Shown here: in pieces, positions 1-6,719 of the stretch
Position numbering within the stretch: the stretch's first letter is position 1
Layout of the letters: the number at the start of each line of letters is the position of its first letter
DNA from: an uncultured Persicitalea sp.
GTDB taxonomy: Bacteria > Bacteroidota > Bacteroidia > Cytophagales > Spirosomataceae
DNA: 8,288 nucleotides
NCBI GenBank assembly: GCA_950075905.1
Contig: CATMVR010000193.1
Span: 1 to 8,288, forward strand
Direction of reading: 5' to 3'
Made by a program: the position numbers and the translations under genes
The notes under the pieces: generated by a model
What the model saw: only the letters and a program-made list of their open reading frames with translations
Databases searched by the model: none
Told to the model about the DNA's origin: nothing

Positions 1-256
1 CAGGCTGCTCCCCCTCGTACTCCTTCCGGTCGATCAACTTGTACTTTTCGAGGAGTTTCAGCCGATCGGCCAGGATCGTGTCACTGATGTATACGAGGTC
101 TTCTTTCAGACTCGAAAAACGAACATTCCCTTCCTCGATACTGAACAGTACATCCGTAAGCCAGCGCTTACTCAGTAGATTTATCAGTTCGTTCAGGGCG
201 CATTTTTCTTCAAGAAAGGTTTGGTTAAGATAATTCGTAGAATTTAATTTTCGCAT
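1..256 (-). CDS. HxlR-family winged-helix transcriptional regulator (3' end beyond window)
   Basis: I translated this from the minus strand; 85 codons are present and the C-terminus is off the left edge. The protein matches the HxlR-type helix-turn-helix pattern. Cys19 sits just before the first helix, followed by a 'SKRW' segment (29-32), then 'G-x-x-RF-x-x-L' (43-50), the recognition-helix region 'IS-x-T-x-L-x-x-RL-x-x-LE' (57-70), and the 'L-I-x-R-x-x-Y' start of the wing (74-80). HxlR proteins act as cytoplasmic DNA-binding dimers. In family members such as YodB and HypR, a cysteine at this N-terminal position senses electrophiles or oxidants, so Cys19 suggests redox control here, though this is inference. 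The ATG at 254-256 is preceded by a weak AGGTGA-like sequence. It is divergent from the aldo/keto reductase at 387, its likely target. The family call is firm; the ligand is unknown. Confidence 0.88.
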   Translation of the reverse strand, partial: MRKLNSTNYLNQTFLEEKCALNELINLLSKRWLTDVLFSIEEGNVRFSSLKEDLVYISDTILADRLKLLEKYKLIDRKEYEGEQP

Positions 257-359
257 AGGATCACCTGGATTCGAAATAGCTAACAAATAGGAAAGTTATT
301 GCCATTGGACTTTTAATGCCTTTCTTTTGTAAAACAGGGATAGGTACCTGGTAGTCTCT

Positions 360-385
360 CTAATTTTTTCATTTACCAAAATTAG
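360..385. repeat. Perfect 8-bp inverted repeat upstream of aldo/keto reductase, candidate operator
   Basis: CTAATTTT (360-367) and AAAATTAG (378-385) are perfect inverse complements separated by 10 bases. The repeat ends one base before the reductase ATG, inside the divergent HxlR/reductase gap. The left arm overlaps TAATTTTT (361-368), which differs from the Bacteroidota -7 consensus TAnnTTTG only in the last base, so a bound dimer would block initiation. It could instead form a hairpin in the mRNA leader. The symmetry is visible; regulator binding is inferred. Confidence 0.5.
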
Positions 386-386
386 T

Positions 387-1406
387 ATGCAATATAGAAA
401 AATTAACCTTTCGTCTTCCGCAAATCCAACAGATCTCACACTTTCGGTCATTACGTTTGGCGCCTGGGCTGCCGGTGGCTGGATGTGGGGAGGTACTGAG
501 CGCAGCGAAGCAGTGCAGGCTATCCGCGATTCGTATGACGCCGGCGTTACTTCCATCGACACCGCCCCCATCTACGGGCAGGGCCTCAGTGAAGAAATTG
601 TAGGAGAAGCCATCCGGGGCATCCCCCGGGACAAAGTGCAGATTCTGACAAAATTTGGCATGCGCTGGGATCTGGATCAGGCCCAAGGCGACTTTGCGTT
701 TCACAGCCAGGACCCCAACGGAAAAGACATCGATATATATCGTTACGCCGGGAAAGAGAGTATCATCAAAGAGTGTGAAGATAGCCTCCGCCGCCTCGGT
801 ACCGACTACATAGATTTATATCAGATTCACTGGCCAGAATCCACCACCCCAATTTCTGAAAGCATGGAGGCCGTGGTCAGGCTTATAGAGCAGGGAAAGG
901 TACGGTACGCCGGAGTATGTAATTACACAGCCGATCAAATGCGCGAAGCCGCCAAAACTATCAATCTGGTATCCAATCAGATACCTTATAGTATGGTTAA
1001 GCGAGGCATTGAAGAAGAAACAGTACCTTACTGCGTGGAACACGAGAAAGCTATTCTGGCGTATAGCCCTCTCGAACGTGGGCTTCTGACCGGAAAAATG
1101 AAGCCGGGACACCCCTTTGCTCCCGGAGATCACCGGGCCGGTCTTCATTTTTTTAAAGATGAAAATCTAAGCCGGGTTGACAACTTCCTGGAAAAAATCA
1201 GGCCCCTTGCGGAAGAAAAAGCCGCCTCAGTCAGTCAATTGGTACTTCGCTGGACGGTAGAGCAGCCGGGTATCACCATTGCTTTGGTGGGCGCCCGAAA
1301 TTCACGGCAGGCCCTGCAAAACGCCGCGGCGATGGATATCAGCCTTGGTCAGGAAGAGCTTGCTTTCATTACCACCGAACTAGACAAACTGGAATTGGTC
1401 AAGTAA
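387..1406 (+). CDS. Aldo/keto reductase
   Basis: This is a complete 339-residue protein of the usual aldo/keto reductase size. It is predicted to be a cytoplasmic (alpha/beta)8-barrel enzyme that reduces aldehydes or ketones with NADPH. All four catalytic residues are visible: Asp58 and Tyr63 in 'DTAPIYG', Lys89 in 'LTKFG', and His148 in 'QIHWP'. Later family segments follow: 'GKVRYAGVCN' (substrate side of the barrel), 'YSPLERGLLTGK' and the C-terminal cofactor-binding stretch near 'ALVGARN'. The N-terminal pattern resembles the bacterial IolS/YhdN-like branch, but the substrate cannot be assigned. The ATG at 387 has no Shine-Dalgarno sequence, which is normal in Bacteroidota. The gene is divergent from an HxlR regulator, an arrangement common for oxidoreductases controlled by that regulator. 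A hairpin terminator follows within 20 bases, so it is probably transcribed alone. Confidence 0.95.
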   Translation: MQYRKINLSSSANPTDLTLSVITFGAWAAGGWMWGGTERSEAVQAIRDSYDAGVTSIDTAPIYGQGLSEEIVGEAIRGIPRDKVQILTKFGMRWDLDQAQGDFAFHSQDPNGKDIDIYRYAGKESIIKECEDSLRRLGTDYIDLYQIHWPESTTPISESMEAVVRLIEQGKVRYAGVCNYTADQMREAAKTINLVSNQIPYSMVKRGIEEETVPYCVEHEKAILAYSPLERGLLTGKMKPGHPFAPGDHRAGLHFFKDENLSRVDNFLEKIRPLAEEKAASVSQLVLRWTVEQPGITIALVGARNSRQALQNAAAMDISLGQEELAFITTELDKLELVK

Positions 1407-1422
1407 GCGATAGCATGCAAAC

Positions 1423-1457
1423 AAAAAGCCCTCAGCGCAATGCCGAGGGCTTTTTTT
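1423..1457. terminator. Rho-independent terminator, probably bidirectional
   Basis: GCCCTC (1428-1433) pairs with GAGGGC (1445-1450). An A-tract before the stem and a run of seven T after it extend the pairing. The hairpin starts about 20 bases after the reductase stop codon. Because the A and T tracts flank both sides, it can also end leftward transcription coming from the tRNA and possibly the permease. Confidence 0.85.
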
Positions 1458-1467
1458 GTTGTCCCAG

Positions 1468-1551
1468 TACCCGGAGCCGGAGTCGAACCGGCACGAGTGT
1501 AACCTCATTGGTGTTTGAGACCAACGCGTCTACCAATTCCGCCATCCGGGC
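1468..1551 (-). tRNA. tRNA-Leu (anticodon CAA)
   Basis: Read on the minus strand, the gene is 84 nt without an encoded CCA. The acceptor arm GCCCGGA pairs with TCCGGGT (the first pair is G-U), with discriminator A at 1468. The D arm contains AATTGGTAGACGC. The anticodon stem TTGGT/ACCAA encloses the loop CTCAAAC, giving anticodon CAA (plus-strand bases 1515-1517), which reads UUG. A long variable arm (GAG...CTC) makes it class II, as expected for leucine. The T arm GCCGG-TTCGACT-CCGGC is canonical. A Bacteroidota-type promoter lies just upstream and a terminator just downstream, so it looks independently transcribed. Confidence 0.96.
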
Positions 1552-1573
1552 ATATTGTTTCGCTTTGGGATTG

Positions 1574-1604
1574 CAAAAATAGGTAGAAACGCTTATTTCG
1601 CAAG
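1574..1604 (-). promoter_or_regulatory. Bacteroidota-type promoter for tRNA-Leu
   Basis: On the minus strand, TATTTTTG (1581 down to 1574) is a perfect match to the -7 consensus TAnnTTTG. Nineteen bases upstream lies CTTG (1604 down to 1601), a 3-of-4 match to the -33 element TTTG. Transcription would begin about 15 bases before the mature tRNA 5' end. Position, spacing and strand all fit. Confidence 0.7.
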
Positions 1605-1626
1605 TAGGAGCCCCATAAATATTTAT

Positions 1627-2871
1627 TTATTCGTAGCGTAGTGCTTCTATGGGGTCTAGCCGTGAGGCTTTTATGGCGGGGTAAATTCCGGAAGCTACCC
1701 CCACAAAAATGCAAACCAGGATACCCATGAACATCCAGAGCCAGGGAACGATAAAGGCACTTTTCTCACTGATGGTCGAAGAAATAAGATTCCCGATCCC
1801 TATGCCCAACAGCAAACCGAGAAATCCTCCCAAGATACAGATAACGATAGCTTCGATCAGAAACTGAAAACGAATCACCTTTGGGGTAGCACCCAGCGAT
1901 TTTCTAATCCCGATTTCGCGGGTACGTTCGGTTACCGACACCAGCATGATGTTCATGAGGGCAATTGATGCCCCCAGCAGCGTGATAATACCAATGCCAA
2001 AACCACCGACACGCAGGTAACCCGTTACCTCTTCAAAATTCTTGGCCATCGCATCCGCCCGTTCAATCCCGAAGGAATCCTTCCGGCCTAATTCGTCCTG
2101 ACGGATTCTCCGCATGAGTCCGCGGGCCTCCTCAACGATATACTCGCTGTCTTCTACCTGCGGGGCAGAAGCGGTTATCTCAAAAGTAAGAGAGCGGTTG
2201 GCAGCGAGGCCCCGCCCGGTTTCCAGGGGAACGATAATGATCCGGTCGGCCCCGGTACCTCCCCCTAACGAACCTTTTTTCTGCAATACGCCGATGATCT
2301 TGAACTGACTCCCCATAAAGCTGATTACCTTGTTTATGGGATCTTCCCGGTTAAACAACGTAGTGACTATTTCCTGCCCCACAATAGCCACATTCAGCGA
2401 GTTGTCCAGGTCATTGCGGCTAAAATTCCGCCCGTAGTCAATCTGGTATCCCTGGATGGGTAAATATTCATCATCGGCCCCAATGATTCTTACATTAGGG
2501 TTGGTCTTTTCGGAATTGTACTTCACCTGAATGGCCCCTCCTACCGGAGCCGACAATGAAACTTTGCCGTTGTAGTCGCTTCTGAACTTACTGGCAAAGA
2601 GCCGGGCTTGCTGGTAGTTGATGTCCTCAAAGCGTTTTTGCTGCCTGCCACCGGAGCGCCGGTTTTCATTCAGGTAATTACGGATACTGAATGTATTCGC
2701 CCCCAGATCCGCAAAACTGCTGTTGACAGAGCTCTGAATGCCGTCAATGGCCGTGAGAATACCCACCAACGAGGTAATGCCGATGGCGATAATCAGAGCA
2801 GTCAGCACTGTTCTGAGCATATTGGACTGGATGGAACGTAAGCCTTCGTTGATATTTTCCTGAATATTCAT
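1627..2871 (-). CDS. ABC transporter permease, MacB/FtsX-like
   Basis: This 414-residue inner-membrane protein has the four-helix MacB-type layout. The first membrane helix is at about 19-42. A large periplasmic MacB core domain spans about 43-287. The FtsX-type C-terminal unit has helices at about 288-313, 338-362 and 374-398. Between the second and third helices lies 'TERTREIGIRKSLGA' (314-328), the conserved cytoplasmic coupling segment that contacts the ATPase. It ends in the family-typical 'RLDPIEALRYE'. Such proteins work as dimers with a MacB/LolD-type ATPase, using mechanotransmission to drive export or extraction of lipoproteins, peptides or antibiotics. No ATPase or membrane-fusion partner is present nearby, so the substrate cannot be given. 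The ATG at 2869-2871 has no Shine-Dalgarno sequence. The tRNA-Leu lies 75 bases downstream on the same strand. Confidence 0.93.
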   Translation of the reverse strand: MNIQENINEGLRSIQSNMLRTVLTALIIAIGITSLVGILTAIDGIQSSVNSSFADLGANTFSIRNYLNENRRSGGRQQKRFEDINYQQARLFASKFRSDYNGKVSLSAPVGGAIQVKYNSEKTNPNVRIIGADDEYLPIQGYQIDYGRNFSRNDLDNSLNVAIVGQEIVTTLFNREDPINKVISFMGSQFKIIGVLQKKGSLGGGTGADRIIIVPLETGRGLAANRSLTFEITASAPQVEDSEYIVEEARGLMRRIRQDELGRKDSFGIERADAMAKNFEEVTGYLRVGGFGIGIITLLGASIALMNIMLVSVTERTREIGIRKSLGATPKVIRFQFLIEAIVICILGGFLGLLLGIGIGNLISSTISEKSAFIVPWLWMFMGILVCIFVGVASGIYPAIKASRLDPIEALRYE

Positions 2872-2880
2872 AGACCATTC

Positions 2881-2895
2881 TGTGCTTTTTGCACA
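2881..2895. repeat. Short inverted repeat TGTGC-TTTTT-GCACA in the divergent gap
   Basis: TGTGC (2881-2885) and GCACA (2891-2895) are perfect inverse complements around five T residues. The repeat sits 10 bases upstream of the permease start and about 60 bases upstream of the divergent exported protein. It could be an operator shared by both genes, or chance. No bound factor is known. Confidence 0.3.
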
Positions 2896-2957
2896 ATATT
2901 TGTATAAATTTCGTTATCACAAGTAATAGATTTATTCACAAGGTAAAGCTGCACAGG

Positions 2958-4241
2958 ATGTATGAAAGAATCAAACCGATGATACGGCTGTTTGTTCCGT
3001 TTATCATTTTTTTAGGGATATCGACCCACGCAATGGCCAATCGGCTGCTCATTCCAATGGATGACTCCCAAAAAAATCACCTTAAAGCGTATGGTGTAGC
3101 CTTCTGGGTACTGAAAGCCTACAACACCGAACTCGACTGGTTGCTTAACTACCGGGGAGGTAGCTTTATGGTATCCTACACCCAGAAATTTGCGACCGAA
3201 ATGACGATCCGGGGTGTTAGCTTCGAGGTCATCTCGGAGGGGCAGGCCAGCCAGATTCTTTCGGATATATCCTCACCCGAAGCCAACATGGACGCTGTAA
3301 AGCTACAAAAGGCACCCCGTATCGCCGTGTATTCCCCAAAATCAAAGCAGCCCTGGGACGACGCCGTCACGATGGTACTCACCTACGCCGAAATACCTTA
3401 TGATGTGGTATTTGACGAGGAGGTACTTAATGGTAAACTTCCCGAATACGACTGGCTGCATTTACACCACGAGGATTTTACCGGACAGTACGGCAAATTC
3501 TACACGTTTAAGGATTACCCCTGGTACCGGGAGCAAAAACGGGAGGCCGAACAAATAGCTGATAAGTTTGGCTACTCGAAGGTATCGCAAATGAAACTTG
3601 CCGTTGTGAAGAGAATTGCGGAGTTTGTGGCCGGTGGCGGCTTTATGTTTGCAATGTGCAATGCCACCGATACCTTTGATCTGGCTCTGGCCGCCGCGGG
3701 CGTGGATATTGTAGACTCCCCCTACGATGGCGACCCGGCCGACCCGCAGGTAAACAGCAAGCTCAACTTCGATAACACCTTGGCTTTCAAGGATTTTAGA
3801 GCTTATACCGATCCTTACCAGATTGAGTTTTCTACTGTTGATAATCAGCCCCAGGAGAGAGGTCTCAATGAATCAAACGACTACTTTTCCCTATTTCAGT
3901 TTTCGGCAAAATGGGGCCCAATCCCTACCATGCTCACCCAAAATCACAAAACCCTGATCAAAGGTTTTCTGGGACAGACAACTGCATTCAAGAAGGACTA
4001 CATCAAACCCGAGGTAGTCATTATGGCCGAAACCAAGTCGGCTGGTGAGGCGCGCTACATCCATAGTACTTACGGCAAAGGGTTTTTTACGTTCTACGGT
4101 GGTCACGACCCCGAAGACTATCAGCATCGCATCGGCGAAGAACCCACCGACCTGAACCTTCACCCTAATTCTGCCGGCTACCGGCTGATCCTGAATAACA
4201 TCCTATTCCCGGCGGCAAAGAAGAAAAAGTTAAAAACCTAA
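2958..4241 (+). CDS. Conserved exported Bacteroidota protein of unknown function (often labelled 'asparagine synthetase B')
   Basis: I chose the ATG at 2958 (427 residues). The frame is open back to a TTG at 2889, but that extension adds no signal-like sequence; an ATG at 2979 is also possible. Residues 8-27 form a signal peptide with a hydrophobic core and an 'A-M-A' cleavage site, so the protein is probably periplasmic or outer-membrane-associated. From memory, close Bacteroidota relatives share 'RLLIPMDD', 'DWLLNYRGGSF', 'YSPKSKQPWDDAVTMVL' (125-141), 'DWLHLHHEDFTGQYG' (165-179), 'GGGFMFAMC' (226-234), the late 'YGGHDPEDYQH' and a lysine-rich end. These relatives are often named asparagine synthetase B. 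However, AsnB needs a Cys at residue 2 and an ATP-pyrophosphatase 'SGGLDS' loop, and both are absent. The small-residue strand-turn ending at Cys234 resembles a class I amidotransferase-like nucleophile elbow, which is inference only. Function is unknown. Confidence 0.85.
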   Translation: MYERIKPMIRLFVPFIIFLGISTHAMANRLLIPMDDSQKNHLKAYGVAFWVLKAYNTELDWLLNYRGGSFMVSYTQKFATEMTIRGVSFEVISEGQASQILSDISSPEANMDAVKLQKAPRIAVYSPKSKQPWDDAVTMVLTYAEIPYDVVFDEEVLNGKLPEYDWLHLHHEDFTGQYGKFYTFKDYPWYREQKREAEQIADKFGYSKVSQMKLAVVKRIAEFVAGGGFMFAMCNATDTFDLALAAAGVDIVDSPYDGDPADPQVNSKLNFDNTLAFKDFRAYTDPYQIEFSTVDNQPQERGLNESNDYFSLFQFSAKWGPIPTMLTQNHKTLIKGFLGQTTAFKKDYIKPEVVIMAETKSAGEARYIHSTYGKGFFTFYGGHDPEDYQHRIGEEPTDLNLHPNSAGYRLILNNILFPAAKKKKLKT

Positions 4242-4269
4242 GGAGCTACCCGTTATATATACAAACAGC

Positions 4270-4303
4270 AAAGGGGGCGGATTATCCGCCCCCTTTTTAT
4301 TTT
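4270..4303. terminator. Strong Rho-independent terminator between convergent genes
   Basis: GGGGGCGGA (4273-4281) pairs perfectly with TCCGCCCCC (4285-4293) around a TTA loop, extended by AAA/TTT and followed by a T-rich tract to about 4303. It lies 28 bases after the stop of the exported protein. The stop codon of the convergent nuclease (4297-4299) lies inside the T-rich tract, so the same hairpin can also end that transcript, with a poorer U-tract in that direction. Confidence 0.9.
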
Positions 4304-5325
4304 AACCGGTACCACTCCCCGGGATTGCTCCGGGCTTCGGTCTGCTTTTCGATGGGGTCGGGTAGGCCCGGAAAAAAGTCTATTCCGGTTAGACTTTCCA
4401 CCCGGTCTATGGATACCACAAACGAACTCAATGGTTTATCGGAGGGTTCGTTGTTCATCAGAAATGCGATTCCCTTCACATAAGGGGGATTTACATACAG
4501 CACCACTTTGTAAAACTGCCGGGGTACGGCCACCTTGTTGAGCCGTCCGATGGTAGGCAGGCCTTCCGTCAGTACCGGTCCCGTCACCACAAAAACACGA
4601 TCGTACTTATACGCCCAGGCCCGTACCATTTTTTCCAGTTCCAGCCAGATGCCCCGGTTGAACTGAGGTACCTGCGGGCAGATATTGCTCATGTAAAAGG
4701 TCTCTTTCATAACCTGGTACGAATTTTTGAAATCTGCCGCCGGGGCCATATGACCCCGGTCGTACCCGCTTCGGGTGTAGTCGGCCGTGACGGCTGTACC
4801 GGTTTTTACGACGGGGCCCGGCATAAATTCATTCTCCCGCTCCTCCACCCCACGCAGTTGGCTACCGCGCAGCACCTAGGCTACCCAGGCCGGGAGTTCG
4901 TATTTCTCGGCATAATTGAGCGAGTACCCCACCCGGCGCACAAGCTGATCGTTACGTTGGCGGGCCGTCAGATAAAAGTCACGCTGATTGGCGATACGTT
5001 CCAGTTCGTCAGCCGGCACGTCCGCTGCACGTTCTTCCGTTGTAGTCGGGGCCGCGGGTGGGTTTGGTTGCTCAGTCCAGTCGTCTGACGCGTAGTTGTC
5101 TGCTTCGGGGTCGTCGGTGGCAAATGTGTCTGGTTCCGGGGCTTTGTAGGGATTACGGGACGGGGGGGAGTCGGCGCTGAAAATTTCGGTAAAATTGTCC
5201 CAAAGCTCCATAATGGGTTTGGTCTTGCCACCGAAGTGTAGAAAAAGCCCAATAACAAAGAATATCAGGAGGAGAGTCAGGGTATTTGTGGGCATTCGAA
5301 AACCATTGCGCCGGTAGCTCGCCAT
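4297..5325 (-). pseudogene. Membrane-anchored DNA/RNA non-specific endonuclease (NUC1 family), interrupted by one in-frame amber codon
   Basis: Two pieces lie in the same frame: 149 residues (5325-4876) and 192 residues (4872-4297), split only by TAG at 4878-4876. Joined, they give 342 positions, a normal nuclease of this family. The N-terminus has a membrane anchor (about residues 14-30), then an acidic, proline-rich linker (about 50-110), so the enzyme would act outside the cytoplasm. The catalytic core is complete. 'DRGHMAPAAD' (189-198) carries the general base His192. 'SNICPQVPQFNRG-W-LELE' follows, with the predicted metal-binding Asn223 and Glu231 at the same spacing as in Serratia nuclease. 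The stop replaces the residue after 'PAWVA', where relatives have Tyr ('WVAY'), so one base change from a Tyr codon explains it. With no other damage visible, the break is recent, or it is a sequence error or readthrough site. Start choice: ATG 5325, with a second ATG at residue 11. Confidence 0.88.
4876..4878 (-). other. In-frame amber stop inside the nuclease gene
   Basis: The minus strand reads GCC TAG GTG CTG, giving Ala-stop-Val-Leu, with the family pattern continuing in the same frame on both sides. A GTG follows the stop directly and could in principle restart translation. There is no Shine-Dalgarno sequence, and the resulting fragment would lack the membrane anchor. Confidence 0.9.
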
Positions 5326-5367
5326 TCGGGAAAATACTTTTAAGAACTGAATAACTGATTAAAGAAG

Positions 5368-5375
5368 CAAAGGTA
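5368..5375 (-). promoter_or_regulatory. -7 box for the nuclease gene
   Basis: The minus strand reads TACCTTTG (5375 down to 5368), a perfect TAnnTTTG match 42 bases upstream of the nuclease ATG. No good -33 TTTG is visible at the usual spacing, so the call rests on the -7 box and position. Confidence 0.5.
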
Positions 5376-5419
5376 ACAGAAATACGGGAGCGCCGTAATG
5401 ATAAAAAGCCCGCCGATTG

Positions 5420-5427
5420 TATCTTTG
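5420..5427 (+). promoter_or_regulatory. -7 box for the BaiN-like flavoprotein gene
   Basis: TATCTTTG matches TAnnTTTG perfectly and ends 28 bases before the flavoprotein ATG. The -33 position shows only AATG, a weak match. It probably drives the flavoprotein-PNP pair. Confidence 0.55.
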
Positions 5428-5455
5428 ACTTCTACTATCTGGTAACAAGCAACGA

Positions 5456-6709
5456 ATGCGAATCGTCATCATTGGAGGGGGCGCTGCCGGTTTTATGGCC
5501 GCAATCACGGCCGCTCAGGCCAGCCCGGAATCCGATATACTTATTCTGGAAAAGAATCGTACAGTGTTAAATAAAGTGCGGGTATCGGGGGGCGGTCGCT
5601 GCAACGTAACCCATGCCTGCTTCGATAACCGGCTGATGGTGAAGAACTACCCGCGGGGCGAGCGGTTCCTGAAAAAGCTGCTACCCTTTTTCGATGTTCA
5701 GGCTACCATCCAATGGTTCGAAAGCCGGGGGGTACGGCTAAAAACCGAAGCCGACGGACGGATGTTTCCTACCACCGACTCCTCCGAAACAATCATCCAA
5801 TGCTTACTCGATCAGGCCCGGAAGCACGGTATCCGCATCAGAACAAGTACTGCCATCGAGTCATTTACCTACCCTACCGGCACAGCCTCGTTCGGCCCAT
5901 TTCTGCTGCATCTCAAAGATGGGGAAACCTTACCCGCCGACCGCCTGCTAATCGCAACGGGCGGCTACCCAAAGCGCGCTGGTTTTGAATGGATTGCTAC
6001 GCACCAGCACCAGATCGAGAATCCCGTTCCCTCGCTGTTCACTTTCAACGTACCCGACAGCTACCTGTTGCCGCTATCCGGTGTTTCGGTGCAAAACGCC
6101 CAGGTTAGCATCGTGGGTACTCCGTATAGCTGGCAGGGCCCGCTCCTGCTCACCCACTGGGGCTTCAGCGGCCCGGCAGTACTCAAACTTTCGGCCTGGG
6201 GCGCCCGTGCCCTGGAAGCGGTCAACTATGACTTTACCTGCCGGATCAACTGGGTACCCGAACGAAACGAGGATCAGGTAAGGGATGAGCTGACCAACCT
6301 TAAAAAATCGACCCCCCGCCAGCTTGTGGCCAGCCACGCACAGTTTGGTCTGCCAAACCGGCTGTGGCGGGCATTTCTTGTAAACGTCGATATCAGTGAG
6401 CAGATTCGCTGGGTAGACCTGCCCACTAAAAGTCTCAACCGCCTCATTAGCCTGCTGGTCAACAGTCACTTCCGGGTCAATGGTAAAAGTACCTACAAGG
6501 AAGAGTTTGTTACGGCCGGCGGAGTAGCCCTGTCGGACATCGACCCTCTAACGCTGGAAAGCAGGCACGTCAAGGGTGTGTTCTTTGCCGGGGAGGTACT
6601 CGACGTAGATGGCATAACGGGGGGCTTCAATTTTCAAAACGCCTGGACAACCGGGTACGTTGCCGGAAAAAATCTGGCAAAACCAGCCTTACTCACAACA
6701 ACTACCTAA
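5456..6709 (+). CDS. BaiN/YhiN-family FAD-dependent oxidoreductase (HI0933-like)
   Basis: This complete 417-residue flavoprotein is of normal family length. The N-terminal FAD-binding Rossmann motif is 'GGGAAG' (7-12), with the acidic Glu32 in 'LILEKN' expected to bind the ADP ribose. The family signature 'SGGGRCNVTH' (44-53) follows, then 'LLIATGGYPKRAG' mid-protein. The C-terminal FAD-contact region is 'TAGGVAL' (353-359) and 'GVFFAGEVLDVDG' through 'GGFNFQNAW' (374-397). The family includes E. coli YhiN and clostridial BaiN, the latter linked to bile-acid C=C bond reduction, but most members have no proven substrate and none is assigned here. It is predicted cytoplasmic. The ATG at 5456 has no Shine-Dalgarno sequence and directly begins the Rossmann strand, which supports the start. 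PNP follows after 10 bases, so they are probably co-transcribed. It is divergent from the nuclease. Confidence 0.94.
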   Translation: MRIVIIGGGAAGFMAAITAAQASPESDILILEKNRTVLNKVRVSGGGRCNVTHACFDNRLMVKNYPRGERFLKKLLPFFDVQATIQWFESRGVRLKTEADGRMFPTTDSSETIIQCLLDQARKHGIRIRTSTAIESFTYPTGTASFGPFLLHLKDGETLPADRLLIATGGYPKRAGFEWIATHQHQIENPVPSLFTFNVPDSYLLPLSGVSVQNAQVSIVGTPYSWQGPLLLTHWGFSGPAVLKLSAWGARALEAVNYDFTCRINWVPERNEDQVRDELTNLKKSTPRQLVASHAQFGLPNRLWRAFLVNVDISEQIRWVDLPTKSLNRLISLLVNSHFRVNGKSTYKEEFVTAGGVALSDIDPLTLESRHVKGVFFAGEVLDVDGITGGFNFQNAWTTGYVAGKNLAKPALLTTTT

Positions 6710-6719
6710 AACCAAAACC

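Noticed and set aside
39..233. Plus-strand open frame of 64 codons at the left edge
   Set aside because: It is antisense to a clear HxlR regulator frame on the minus strand and has no family-like features.
342..349. AGGTACCT 8-bp palindrome in the HxlR/reductase gap
   Set aside because: GGTACC is common throughout the window, and the longer dyad at 360-385 is the better operator candidate.
2889..2957. TTG start extending the exported protein upstream by 23 codons
   Set aside because: It would bury the signal peptide behind a non-hydrophobic leader and overlap the intergenic dyad; ATG 2958 or 2979 is more natural.
4297..4875. A separate small nuclease gene starting at GTG 4875
   Set aside because: It directly follows an amber codon in the same frame as the anchor fragment, has no ribosome binding site, and starts in mid-domain; one interrupted gene explains both pieces.
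4968..5258. 96-codon minus-strand frame inside the nuclease linker
   Set aside because: It is a shifted shadow of the nuclease frame, with a low-complexity Pro/Thr/Arg composition typical of out-of-frame reading.
5713..6281. Two plus-strand frames (91 and 98 codons) within the flavoprotein
   Set aside because: They are out-of-frame shadows of a well-conserved gene, rich in Arg and Pro, with no recognisable motif.
6660..6719. TTG start extending PNP upstream by 20 codons
   Set aside because: It overlaps the 3' end of the flavoprotein gene and adds residues not expected for PNP; ATG 6720 gives the usual length.
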